Of a DNA stretch of 44,132 nt, positions 16,780 through 24,936 are shown one piece after another. Below the pieces are notes generated by a model. That model worked only from the letters and a program-made list of their open reading frames with translations. It did not search any database and was not told where the DNA came from. The stretch covers positions 1 through 44,132 of the forward strand of contig CAAECW010000043.1 in assembly GCA_900754445.1 (NCBI GenBank). Direction: 5' to 3'. The position numbers and the translations under genes were made by a program. Within the stretch, counting starts at the first letter, position 1. Every line of letters starts with the position of its first letter. The stretch is from an uncultured Collinsella sp. Lineage in GTDB: Bacteria; Actinomycetota; Coriobacteriia; Coriobacteriales; Coriobacteriaceae.

Positions 16780-16813
16780 GGAGGCCGTATCAGCCAACGC
16801 TGATACGGCCTCC
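16780..16813 (-). terminator. 14-bp hairpin downstream of the ugd remnant
   Basis: GGAGGCCGTATCAG pairs perfectly with its complement over a 6-base loop. On the minus strand it is followed by a weak TTTGAT tract, about 50 bases after the ugd stop codon. It probably terminated the ancestral ugd transcript. Confidence 0.65.
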
Positions 16814-16864
16814 CTCTAGATTCGATTTTTGTATATCACCAGATCCTGGGAGTACACCTCTCCC

Positions 16865-17290
16865 CTAGTCCCTCTTAAACAGATCCCTCGTGTACACCTT
16901 GTCCGCAACGTCCGCGAGCTCGTCGCTCCAGCGGTTGGCCACGATCACGTCGCAGCCGGCCTTGAAGGCCTCCAGGTCGTGGGTCACCTCGGAGCCGAAG
17001 AACTCTGGCGCGTCCAGGGTGGGCTCGTAGACAACCACGGGAACGCCCTTGGCCTTCACGCGCTTCATGACGCCCTGGATGGAGCTCGCGCGGAAGTTGT
17101 CGGAGTTGGACTTCATCGTCAGGCGGTACACGCTCACGACCGGCTTTGGTTTGCCCTCGTAGACGCAGTCCCACACCATCTGCAGCACCTCGTCGGCCAC
17201 GAAGTCCTTGTGTGTGCGGTTGACGTCCAAGATGGCCTCGATCTGCTGCTGGGGCAGGTCCTTGTAGTTCCCCAGCAGCTGTGGTGTCCA
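16865..17290 (-). pseudogene. ugd: C-terminal fragment of UDP-glucose 6-dehydrogenase
   Basis: From about 17287 the frame reads QLLGNYKDLPQQQIEAILD, NRTHKDFVADEVL, SVYRLTMKSNSDNFRASSI and GSEVTHDLEAFKAGCDVIVA, ending YTRDLFKRD. This is the central helix plus the UDP-binding domain of UDP-glucose dehydrogenase. The first roughly 270 residues, with the NAD-binding domain and catalytic Cys, are missing. GC content drops abruptly at about 17290, where the AT-richer membrane-protein gene begins, marking a recombination junction. The fragment cannot be active. Ugd normally supplies UDP-glucuronate for surface polysaccharide. Confidence 0.85.
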
Positions 17291-17334
17291 CAGTAGACGA
17301 CTACTAACGTAGTCGAAGCTGACTAGATGCTCCC

Positions 17335-17892
17335 TTACTTCTTCCGACCCCAAAACCGAGAAATAAATTGATAGCACACGTCAATACGCTTGAGGCACAT
17401 GAGGGTAACGACAATAAAATTGCAGCATAGAGCTAGGGAGAAAGCTGTAAATAGGTTATTCACAGCTGCGATATCGTTAATCTCGCCGGATATAGCCATA
17501 CAACCAACCGACAGAAAGCCGACAACGACTGACCACAACACGTCAGAGAACAGCTCATCAATCAACTCGATTTCATGAGCGTTTTCTCCCAGTTCGCCAT
17601 TACTTTGGTTCAAGTTAATCCTAAGCTCAAAGATCATTATTGCAAGACCACACATGAAGCCCGAAATAACCGATATAGCAGTCATTGCATTTGCAAAATA
17701 TGCTCGAACAGCAGCGGCACTATGGGTATCAATGATTGCCCAAATAAACAATCCAAAAGGAATAGCAAAATGAACGAAAACATCTGGGATATAAAGGGAG
17801 TCGTCATCAACCGAATGAAGCGTTCTTAAATAGCGGACAAATAAACCCCTAAGCGAAATCTTCCCCATGCGAAACCGCCATTCATTAATCAA
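17335..17892 (-). CDS. Four-helix membrane protein, partner of the upstream gene
   Basis: 185 residues. Four hydrophobic helices are visible at about 39-58, 66-88, 118-136 and 141-165, with a charged N-terminus and a basic end (FWGRKK). Its ATG overlaps the stop of the upstream gene by four bases, so translation is coupled. It is markedly AT-richer than the flanking DNA, a sign of transfer. A soluble protein of about 300 residues followed by a small four-helix membrane protein is the arrangement of lambda RexA/RexB; I see layout similarity only, not sequence identity. Alternatives are a CBASS-like or toxin-antitoxin pair. Confidence 0.65.
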   Translation of the reverse strand: MINEWRFRMGKISLRGLFVRYLRTLHSVDDDSLYIPDVFVHFAIPFGLFIWAIIDTHSAAAVRAYFANAMTAISVISGFMCGLAIMIFELRINLNQSNGELGENAHEIELIDELFSDVLWSVVVGFLSVGCMAISGEINDIAAVNNLFTAFSLALCCNFIVVTLMCLKRIDVCYQFISRFWGRKK

Positions 17893-18791
17893 GCCCGTCC
17901 AAGACGATGCTCAATGATCTCGCACTTATCATTGCATCTCTTTACAAAGGCCGAATCACTTAGAACCGCTTCGCCACGGTCGTTAAGGAGCTCTCTGATT
18001 TTCATATCGAACGATGATGAAATGTCGAACTTTACGGTTCGGCCATCTTTGCTATTTGCTCGAACAAATACATCGACCTTGTTATCAGTTATGTCAGACT
18101 CAACAAGGCCAAAGATTGTTTTTGCTTTGGTGAAATCAGATAGAGCTTCCTTAAGTAGGGCGATTGGAAAAGGCTGCCTTCTCTTATGAGCCAACTTATA
18201 AGAAATGTAATTAGCGCCAGTAATTAAAGAATCCGCCATGTCGCTTGACCTAAGATATTTACGAACTTCGAAATCTTCGATGCTTTTAAAGGCATCAAGC
18301 GATTCTTCTTCTGCAACAGGTTCCCAATCTAAAAGACATCCTGGGGCCGCCGCTTTTAACCAGTTCTTAAATGGCGTCTTCAGAAACGTGTCGCCGGCGG
18401 ATCCCTTCACATGTTTAACGCATAAAATCGAATAGTTCCCAACAGGATTTCTAAGATATACCCTTGAGCGAACCATGGGTGCCTTTTCGCTATCATATTC
18501 GCCAACTATGGAATCTAATCCAGGGTCAAGAATGGAAATATTTTCGCCATTTGATCCCGATTGAAGTTCAAGCAATACACCTTCATCTTGAACTTTTGGC
18601 TTTTCAAGATGACAGTATTTTCCAAGACCCTTTTGCTGTATTGCGCTTTGATCTGATCCGCAAAAATCAACGAACGCTCGGGTGAATCCACCTTTATAAA
18701 GCGAATCGAGCTCAAAAAGCTTGTCGGGCTTGCGAGCTTCATGACAAGTCAGTTTATAAGCAACAAGTGTCCTTCGAGAAGTAACAGGCAT
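17889..18791 (-). CDS. Soluble protein of unknown family, coupled to a membrane partner
   Basis: 300 residues, no membrane segment or signal. It begins MPVTSRRTLVAYKLTCHEAR and has a basic central region. The N-terminal half looks beta-rich (VLLELQSGSNGENISILD, SRVYLRNPVGNYSILCVKH); the C-terminal half is helical. No known catalytic motif is evident. It overlaps the four-helix membrane gene by ATGA. In RexA/RexB-type modules the soluble partner senses phage and activates the membrane partner. That is my working hypothesis for this pair. Confidence 0.6.
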   Translation of the reverse strand: MPVTSRRTLVAYKLTCHEARKPDKLFELDSLYKGGFTRAFVDFCGSDQSAIQQKGLGKYCHLEKPKVQDEGVLLELQSGSNGENISILDPGLDSIVGEYDSEKAPMVRSRVYLRNPVGNYSILCVKHVKGSAGDTFLKTPFKNWLKAAAPGCLLDWEPVAEEESLDAFKSIEDFEVRKYLRSSDMADSLITGANYISYKLAHKRRQPFPIALLKEALSDFTKAKTIFGLVESDITDNKVDVFVRANSKDGRTVKFDISSSFDMKIRELLNDRGEAVLSDSAFVKRCNDKCEIIEHRLGRA

Positions 18792-18885
18792 AGAATCACA
18801 ACCTAGTGCTTAATTCGCCCCAATTCAGCATCAACGGCAATTGCTAAAAACACACGTTGTAGCGATATAGATTCGGGCATACGGG

Positions 18886-19353
18886 CTAAAGAAACTTGCA
18901 GACAATATCGTACGCTTCTTTTTCTTTGCGTAAGACATCCTTTGAAAATGAGACCTCGTATTCACAAGGCAGATCTAGTTCAAAAAGATTGAAGAACTCG
19001 TTCGGCTTGTCACAGTACACTGGGCAATCATTCTTTAAGGGATGCGGCTCAAAGCGAAACTGGTCCCCGGTTATATCGATTACGGTGCCATCGGCAAGTT
19101 CAAGCCAAGCATGAGACTGCGAATCATTTGTTGATGGGTCGCGATACGTTCCAGATACATACCATGTTTTTATGCCATGCTTGTCAAGATACCTTTGCAG
19201 TAAGTCGCTTGTATATCCGCAACAAGCTCTTGGAAAGGACGCGATTACAGTTCGAGAGAGTTCTCCGGACTCTTGGGCACGGCTAATCGCCATGCGAAAG
19301 GCGATTGCAAGTGATCGCACATACTCAACTTGATTGTCTAAGTTGTCGCTCAA
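18886..19353 (-). CDS. Second transglutaminase-like cysteine protein
   Basis: 155 residues starting at a TTG (19353), chosen because GAGGAGGG lies 6 bases upstream. The presumed catalytic set is Cys44 or Cys45 in FPRACCGYTSDLL, His81 in SQSHAWLELADGT, and Asp93 in VIDITGDQF. It shares this arrangement with the gene at 7440-8021 but little overall identity. It stands about 95 bases before the coupled soluble/membrane pair on the same strand and could be their third member. The substrate is unknown. Confidence 0.7.
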   Translation of the reverse strand: MSDNLDNQVEYVRSLAIAFRMAISRAQESGELSRTVIASFPRACCGYTSDLLQRYLDKHGIKTWYVSGTYRDPSTNDSQSHAWLELADGTVIDITGDQFRFEPHPLKNDCPVYCDKPNEFFNLFELDLPCEYEVSFSKDVLRKEKEAYDIVCKFL

Positions 19354-19766
19354 TGAATGCCCTCCTCAAATGAAAGCATGACCCATTTGTTAACCGTGTC
19401 CAGTTTAATTCTAAAATCGGTCCAAATTCGTTCTTAGGTTCTGGATGAAAGTCCCGCTACATCGCAGCTGTCAGCGGTCCGTTTGCTACGGCTCATGTTA
19501 AGTGACAATCCATAGTAAGCTGCAACATAGATGAATAGCAGGGGCGTCAAACGGCAAATTAGAAGTTGATTGAACACAAGGTTGAGATCATCATCGTCTT
19601 GTATTGTAACAATGCACGGCTCGGCCTCTTCGAACTAATAACGGTCGTAGATCTTTACAAGATCGCCGCATATGCCTCGGTCGACAGCCATAACGGCAGG
19701 ATACGATGGACCAAATTCGATAGTGAATACCCTGAATCGATATCTATCCGAACGAATCTCAAAGCA
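19354..19766. other. Stretch without a recognised gene
   Basis: A plus-strand frame (19566-19853) exists but lacks motifs and runs into the opposite gene. I see no hairpin terminator or repeat. It may contain the promoter of the TTG-started transglutaminase-like gene. Confidence 0.45.
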
Positions 19767-20033
19767 CTAGTCATTTTTCCTGTACAGATCGTCAGCATCT
19801 TTGAGATTGGATTTTGGGGCACAAAGGGCTGCGTTTCTCGAGATAACTCCTGAAACTACCGTGGATGCGCTTTCAGCCAAATCAAGAGCTGGGTCGAGAA
19901 TCCTGTTTACATCGGCAGTCCTTGAAAACAACCCTTTGATTTTGTCTCCAGACGCCACAGACAGCATTTTGGCCTGTTCATTGAAATATGGAACGATTTC
20001 TTCTGTTGATCTGTGTTGAGGTTGAGAAAGCAC
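19767..20033 (-). CDS. Small hypothetical protein downstream of the EEP fragment
   Basis: 88 residues from a GTG at 20033, helical and soluble (FNEQAKMLSVASGDKIKGLF, NRILDPALDLAESASTVVSG). An in-frame stop lies three codons upstream, so the start is near-certain if it is translated, but no ribosome site is visible. It follows the truncated nuclease by about 40 bases on the same strand and may have been its partner. I do not recognise it. Confidence 0.4.
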   Translation of the reverse strand: MLSQPQHRSTEEIVPYFNEQAKMLSVASGDKIKGLFSRTADVNRILDPALDLAESASTVVSGVISRNAALCAPKSNLKDADDLYRKND

Positions 20034-20074
20034 ATTTAACTACGGATTTTCACTGGGAGACATAAATAACCCAC

Positions 20075-20401
20075 CTAACTCAAATCGATATCAACTAATA
20101 GCGACAAATGGTCGCTTATTTTGCTGTTGGGACGAACTTTTGCAATCAAGCCCCTAACCCCTATCCTCTTTAGATAGTTATAGGAATTAATGGAGTTCAT
20201 CAATTCTGGGCTCACCAGGGCTTGGTCATAACAGTTCCAAATAGGGTTGGCGCAATCCCCGGAATAGTAAAAGGAGCCGTAGTTTTCTAACTCCTCCGAT
20301 AACCAATGGATAGTGGGATTGTACAGAAAGGGATATTCGTTTCCGCACCACGTTCTTCCGGTAGCGCGCACAGTCGTGGTGTAAGAAGCAAGGGGGGTCA
20401 T
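20075..20401 (-). pseudogene. C-terminal fragment of an endonuclease/exonuclease/phosphatase (EEP) protein
   Basis: The frame ends with the classic EEP C-terminus: ANPIWNCYDQALVSPEL, with the Asp of the FDQ motif, and SKISDHLSLLVDIDL, with the catalytic SDH. A full protein has about 250 or more residues. The catalytic N-terminal half (Asn, Glu, and the GDFN motif) is missing. The break lies within 50 bases of the IS1595-like relic, so insertion or deletion by that element is the likely cause. Confidence 0.75.
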
Positions 20402-20446
20402 CGCCTAGAATCGTCAGTGCCTAGATATTCAACGAAAGGAAAGACG

Positions 20447-21360
20447 ATGGCCCACAGCGACATTCTATCCCAGCCGGACCGGGGTCTCAGCCCCAGACCG
20501 AGGCCCTGCTCGCCCTATTCTCGCTGTGCGACGACCGGACCAGAAATGCCCTAGGCGCGGCGCTTGCGACACCTGGAGGGACGACTCCGCCGCCGGCGTC
20601 CCAAGGTGGCGCTGTTGTTGCCCGGCAGAAGGTTTACCTTCCCCAGGGGCACCGTCCTCGAGCGCTGCCGCAAGCTGCTTCTCGTCGGTTTTCCTTCATC
20701 AAGCTTATGCGCCACAACGTCCCCGTCGAGTGCGCGAGCAACAGTGCGGCGTCACCCACAAGACGGCCTTCAAGTAGCGGCACCGCGTCTTCGCTACGGT
20801 ATTCGGCTACCTGGACTGGATCGTGCCACACCCACCGTCTGGGTTGACGAGACCTACATCAACAGCACCGATCTCTCCTAGGGCTAAGGGCAGGCCCGTA
20901 AAGGCGGCCTATTTCGCCAGAAGCTCCGCATCTGCGTTGCCGTCGCAATCCACAAGAACCCCGTCGCGATCGTCTGCGACTAAGGGAAGCCCATCACGGT
21001 GCGCGTCAGAAAGCCCATGGGCGGCAAGATTGCAACCGGGTCGCTGCTCATTCACGACTTCGAGCGGGCCCGCGGCGTGCTGGTCAGGGACGGTGGGCTC
21101 GAGAGCGAAGCGCGCAGGGCTGACGACAACGATCCGGTTTACCTGGAGCGGTTGGAGATGGTGAACGACCTGTACTCCCGGCTCAAGCATTGACCGTGGC
21201 GTTTCACGGGGTTCACAGCGGAAACCCTAAGTGTTTCACGACAGGTACGTCTAGCTCTTCCGGGTCAACCAGGTCCGGGACAAATGAGACTCGACCGCAA
21301 GAGTGTTGCGCCATATCCTGATAGCCCACGCGACCTACCGCAGCTTAGGGCAGGCGCAGC
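20447..21360 (+). mobile_element. Decayed IS1595-family (ISXO2-like) transposase
   Basis: An ATG at 20447 with AAAGGA upstream opens the gene, but the protein is spread over at least three frames. Readable pieces are TEALLALFSLCDDRTRNALG, the catalytic WVDETYINSTDLS, IHKNPVAIVCD, GGKIATGSLLIHDFERARGV and DPVYLERLEMVNDLYSRLK. This DDE order fits ISXO2-type IS1595 transposases. Multiple frameshifts make it inactive. It borders the truncated EEP gene. Confidence 0.75.
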
Positions 21361-21452
21361 GTCGCACGATATCTAAACCGTTAGAAATGCAAATAAATGA
21401 TACAGATTCTTATTTGCATGACTGCCATATATAGGGACTTGCAGGCACTTGC

Positions 21453-21493
21453 TTAAAAATCAGGCCCACATAGACATAACTAATGTGAGCCTG
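21453..21493 (-). terminator. Probable terminator of the polysaccharide operon
   Basis: On the minus strand CAGGCTCACAT pairs with ATGTGGGCCTG (one wobble) and is followed by ATTTTTAAG. It lies about 370 bases after the last gene of the operon. Confidence 0.6.
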
Positions 21494-21858
21494 ACTCTAA
21501 ATCAAATTATGTAGTAGTTATGACCCTAGCAAAGGGTCCTTCATTTGTTTTGTTTAACCAAATACCAAATAGCGAAGACGCATTCAAGTGCCTACGGTAG
21601 GTTTACGTTAGATCGCAAGTTGTCGTAGTCAATTATTGAACCAATGTAAGTCAAAACTCATGGAGAGAGTTTACGTGGAAGTAGCTAAATTTCGGCTTCC
21701 GTTATTCGCAAGTTGCTGCTTGCGTTGTAATTAAATCAATGAAAGATAAGCATGCAATTGAGATGCTGGCCGCTATCATCCAGACGAATGATAGTTACCA
21801 CTCCCCCATGCTTCAGATTACGGCATGAATAATGCGCCGAGTGTATATCTAAGCGCGG
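21494..21858. other. Untranslated stretch after the polysaccharide operon
   Basis: AT-rich DNA without a coding frame. Given the terminator position, it is probably a 3' untranslated region of the long operon. Confidence 0.5.
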
Positions 21859-23247
21859 CTATCTCGCTACGCCTTCACCACAGGTGTCGCTCCCGAGCTT
21901 GATAGGCGACAGTTCGATGTGGTCTTTACTTGTGTCGAATTGACCCAGCAGGCCAGCTATGGCGGCGGATACACTATCATCGATGTATAGACCGCATTTG
22001 CCTCCACGCTCAGCTGCTCGCGCGAACTCGACGAGCTCGTTTCGAATTCCCTCGCCGTCAAGCTGGAAGAAATACCGCTTGTTTTGAGAAGGATCCTCTT
22101 TGCGTACCTCGAAGTAGTCTGTTTTCCACCAGGGAGCGGGTACGTAAATGTAGCCATCCGTGCCGGAAACCACAAGCGACCCCTCAGATTTAGCTGCCTT
22201 GCCGAAAACCGCCTCGCCGTAGCCATCCTCGAATGCCAGTCGGATCTCACCAAACGCGTCAAAGCCAGCGTGACCTTCAAGGTCGGCCCTTACAAAATCG
22301 GCTGATTGATAATTAGTTCCGAGTAGCTGCAAGATGGGCAGCAACGCTGCTGGACCCCAGGCTTTGGAGCTCGACCACTTGCCCTCAACGCTCGAGATGT
22401 CCTCACTGCCAAGATCAACAAGGCTGGTGCATACAGCGCGCACCGACAGAACTCGTCCAATGTGACCACTCTTGGCGAGCAGAAGCAGTCGATGGTAGGC
22501 CGTTGAATACGCCGTCTTGATCGCGTCGGCCAAAACGAGGCCCTTTGAGCGTGCGAGCGCCTGCAGTTCCTGGCACGCCTCACGCGTTGAGGCAATGGGG
22601 CTCTCACATAGAACATGTTTGCCCGCCTCAAGCGCTCGCTTAATCTGTCCATAGTGCTGATTGGGATGCGATGCAAGGTAGATTGCGTCGCATCGGCCGA
22701 CTATCTCATCGAAATCATTAACCTGTTCGACTAAGCCACAGCCTGCGAGGCTTCCATCACTGTCGATCATCGCGCAGGTGGGGTCAACTCCATTCACGAA
22801 GGCACTTTCACGCAGATACTTCTCCACTAGCACACGCTTGCCCACGTACCCCATTCGTAGATGTCCACTTTCGGCGCGAAGCTCGGTGCTCGAGACGCCT
22901 TGCGTACGATCAAGGTAGACTACCTCGCAGTATTCCCTGAGATAGTCGAACTTACCGACCCAGTCAGAGCCTACGGTGAACACATCGATTCCCATACGTC
23001 TGATGTCGTCAATCTTCTGGCCCTCGTACTCTTCAACGATTACTTCGTCAGCAATCCCGAGCTCTTGGACAGAACGCATGCGCTCGTTGAGGGTCTGGGA
23101 AACGTTAATCTTCCCGCGCACCTTGTCGAAGCCATCGGCGGTTACGCCCACGACCAGGTAGTCGCCGAGCGCCTTGGCGCGTTCCAGCAGGCGCACATGG
23201 CCCCGGTGCAGAAGGTCGTACGTTCCATATGTGATCACTTTCCTCAT
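21859..23247 (-). CDS. Fused cytidylyltransferase and Gfo/Idh/MocA-type protein
   Basis: 462 residues from the ATG at 23247 (AAGGTGAGG upstream). Residues 1-128 are a TagD/GCT-type cytidylyltransferase: GTYDLLHRGHVRLL with the HxGH nucleotide motif at 14-17, and RTQGVSST (114-121). These enzymes join CTP to a phosphorylated alcohol such as glycerol phosphate. Residues 130-462 resemble Gfo/Idh/MocA oxidoreductases (CDAIYLASHPNQHYG, EAGKHVLCESPIAST). The glycine motif is weak (MGYVGKR) and the usual EKP is ESP (215-217), so the catalytic lysine is missing. It is the last gene of the operon, beside an aminotransferase and two LicD genes. The product is probably a CDP-activated polymer substituent of unknown identity. 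Confidence 0.8.
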   Translation of the reverse strand: MRKVITYGTYDLLHRGHVRLLERAKALGDYLVVGVTADGFDKVRGKINVSQTLNERMRSVQELGIADEVIVEEYEGQKIDDIRRMGIDVFTVGSDWVGKFDYLREYCEVVYLDRTQGVSSTELRAESGHLRMGYVGKRVLVEKYLRESAFVNGVDPTCAMIDSDGSLAGCGLVEQVNDFDEIVGRCDAIYLASHPNQHYGQIKRALEAGKHVLCESPIASTREACQELQALARSKGLVLADAIKTAYSTAYHRLLLLAKSGHIGRVLSVRAVCTSLVDLGSEDISSVEGKWSSSKAWGPAALLPILQLLGTNYQSADFVRADLEGHAGFDAFGEIRLAFEDGYGEAVFGKAAKSEGSLVVSGTDGYIYVPAPWWKTDYFEVRKEDPSQNKRYFFQLDGEGIRNELVEFARAAERGGKCGLYIDDSVSAAIAGLLGQFDTSKDHIELSPIKLGSDTCGEGVAR

Positions 23248-23275
23248 GGGCCTCACCTTCCCTTTCGTGGCTTGT

Positions 23276-24067
23276 TTAGTAATTGCCGCAGTGCTCGAGC
23301 TTCGCGACGTGGAAGGCTTTCTCCCACCCATGGGCCTCGTACCAAGGCCACAGTGGCTCTATGTAGCAGTACAGCAAAGGTATGAGGCCGCGCGCGGCCA
23401 CTTCGACGGCCAGCGATGAGAGCACCCGCGCCCCGACACCCTTCTCCGCACCAGGGCGTGCCTTGAGCCCGGCGCAGACGGCAACATCGTCGGACTCGGC
23501 ATAGGTCGCCATATGCGCAGCAATTCCTTCGCTATCCCTAATGACTATGCTCCTGCAGCCCTGAAGCCGCTCTCTCTCGCACAACTGAGCCACGAGCGCG
23601 CTGACATCGTAGTGCTTGCCAATCTCCTCGTCGCCGCAGATGAGCCTGGCGATCTCAGGATAGTCGGCCTCGGTCGCCCTGACCGCCGCGGGGTCTGGCA
23701 CCTGAGTTCCGTCAGCCCGCATAACCCACCCCTCAGACAAACTGTAGTCGGCGAGCACGGTGGCGAGCTCTGCCGCTGCACTGTAAGAGGTTTGGACCAT
23801 GGAGGGGTCCATTTTCTCAACGAGGGTCGCGACGGCCCGGATTGCGCGGTGGCCTGCCTGCCCGCAGAAGACGACCTGGAGTCCGTCATAATATCGGTAA
23901 ACGACCGCCTCGAGTCGGCTTTCGTCGAAGACCTCCCAGCACGCAACGTTGTCGCCCTCGAACCCGTAGGTCAGCGCATCGATAAGTGCGTAGGGGTTTT
24001 CAACGCGCTGACCTTCCAGAACACGCCGCAAGCCCTCGTCCCAGCAGGCCACTTTCTTCACATTCAC
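23276..24067 (-). CDS. GNAT-family N-acetyltransferase
   Basis: 263 residues. The C-terminal half shows a GNAT fold: SIVIRDSEGIAAHMATYAES (strands 2-4), VAVCAGLKARPGAEKGVGARV (acetyl-CoA-binding strand and turn) and PLWPWYEAHGWEKAFH (last strand and helix). The N-terminal 110 residues look like a second, degenerate GNAT-like half. It sits between the LicD gene and the fused cytidylyltransferase, 11 bases from the former. Acetylating an amino group on the substituent made by the neighbouring aminotransferase is an attractive role, but is inference. Confidence 0.8.
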   Translation of the reverse strand: MNVKKVACWDEGLRRVLEGQRVENPYALIDALTYGFEGDNVACWEVFDESRLEAVVYRYYDGLQVVFCGQAGHRAIRAVATLVEKMDPSMVQTSYSAAAELATVLADYSLSEGWVMRADGTQVPDPAAVRATEADYPEIARLICGDEEIGKHYDVSALVAQLCERERLQGCRSIVIRDSEGIAAHMATYAESDDVAVCAGLKARPGAEKGVGARVLSSLAVEVAARGLIPLLYCYIEPLWPWYEAHGWEKAFHVAKLEHCGNY

Positions 24068-24078
24068 GTTCGTTTTCC

Positions 24079-24924
24079 TTAAAACTCGTAGTTCGATACC
24101 GGCGAGTGCTGCCCTCGGCGGTCCTCGGGCGGCAACTGCATGTAGTCGCCATAGATGTAAGTGAGGATCGCGTCGAAGTCACGTGTCCCCATCAAACGTT
24201 TCCCTTCGAACTCGTACTCCGACAGGTCCTTAAACCACTCCTTAGGCATCGCGTAACGCTCTTCGAGCGGATTTTCTCGATAGAGGGTACCGGTAGCTGG
24301 AAACAGCAGCGTCCTCACGCGGTTGGGGCTGTCGTCCGTGCTCTTGCGCTCCATTGGAGCGGCTAGAGCATAAACCGCCTTTGCGGGTATCTTGGACAAT
24401 AGCGAGAACCAGGCCCTGAGCGGAGCCGACACGCGGGGGTCGAGTCTGCCGACCTCAGACCATAGGACCTTGCGCAGGCACATGCACCAGAAGTCCTGCA
24501 GAATTTGGCCGCCCACACCAAGAGGCGCGTCGTCCATGGGGAACACGTCGACAAAGACTCCTGTTTTGCACTTCAAGTGCTCCTGTCCGACCCTCACGTA
24601 CTTCGTTCCGGTGCGCCTGAGCTTGCCGTACCCCCACCTGTATTCAGGATCGCTCAGATGGTCCTGGAAGAAACAGATGGACGGGTCCATCTCATGGGCG
24701 ACAGAACGGAACCTCTCGTAGTCCTCACGAAGCATTGCAATATCAGCATCATCATCCCAGGGGATATAGCCCTTGTGGCGCACTGCGCCAAGGAGCGTCC
24801 CGCCGAAGATTGTGTACGCAATCCCGTGAGCGCGACACACGCGGTCGAACTCCACGAGCATGTCGAGCTCCAATAGCTGCATGCGCCGGAAGTCCTCTCC
24901 TTCTATGACCTTTACCTGTTTCAT
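24079..24924 (-). CDS. LicD-family phosphotransferase (copy 1)
   Basis: 281 residues from the ATG at 24924 (GGTGGGGG upstream; a GTG four codons earlier overlaps that site). The LicD signature is complete: GGTLLGAVRHKGYIPWDDD and DIAM (41-64) with the metal-binding Asp cluster, then VFVDVFPMDDAP and YIYGDYMQLPPEDRR at the C-terminus. LicD enzymes move phosphocholine or similar phospho-substituents from a CDP carrier onto surface glycans. With the second copy at 26000 it brackets the aminotransferase gene. Confidence 0.9.
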   Translation of the reverse strand: MKQVKVIEGEDFRRMQLLELDMLVEFDRVCRAHGIAYTIFGGTLLGAVRHKGYIPWDDDADIAMLREDYERFRSVAHEMDPSICFFQDHLSDPEYRWGYGKLRRTGTKYVRVGQEHLKCKTGVFVDVFPMDDAPLGVGGQILQDFWCMCLRKVLWSEVGRLDPRVSAPLRAWFSLLSKIPAKAVYALAAPMERKSTDDSPNRVRTLLFPATGTLYRENPLEERYAMPKEWFKDLSEYEFEGKRLMGTRDFDAILTYIYGDYMQLPPEDRRGQHSPVSNYEF

Positions 24925-24936
24925 CTGCGCCCCCAC

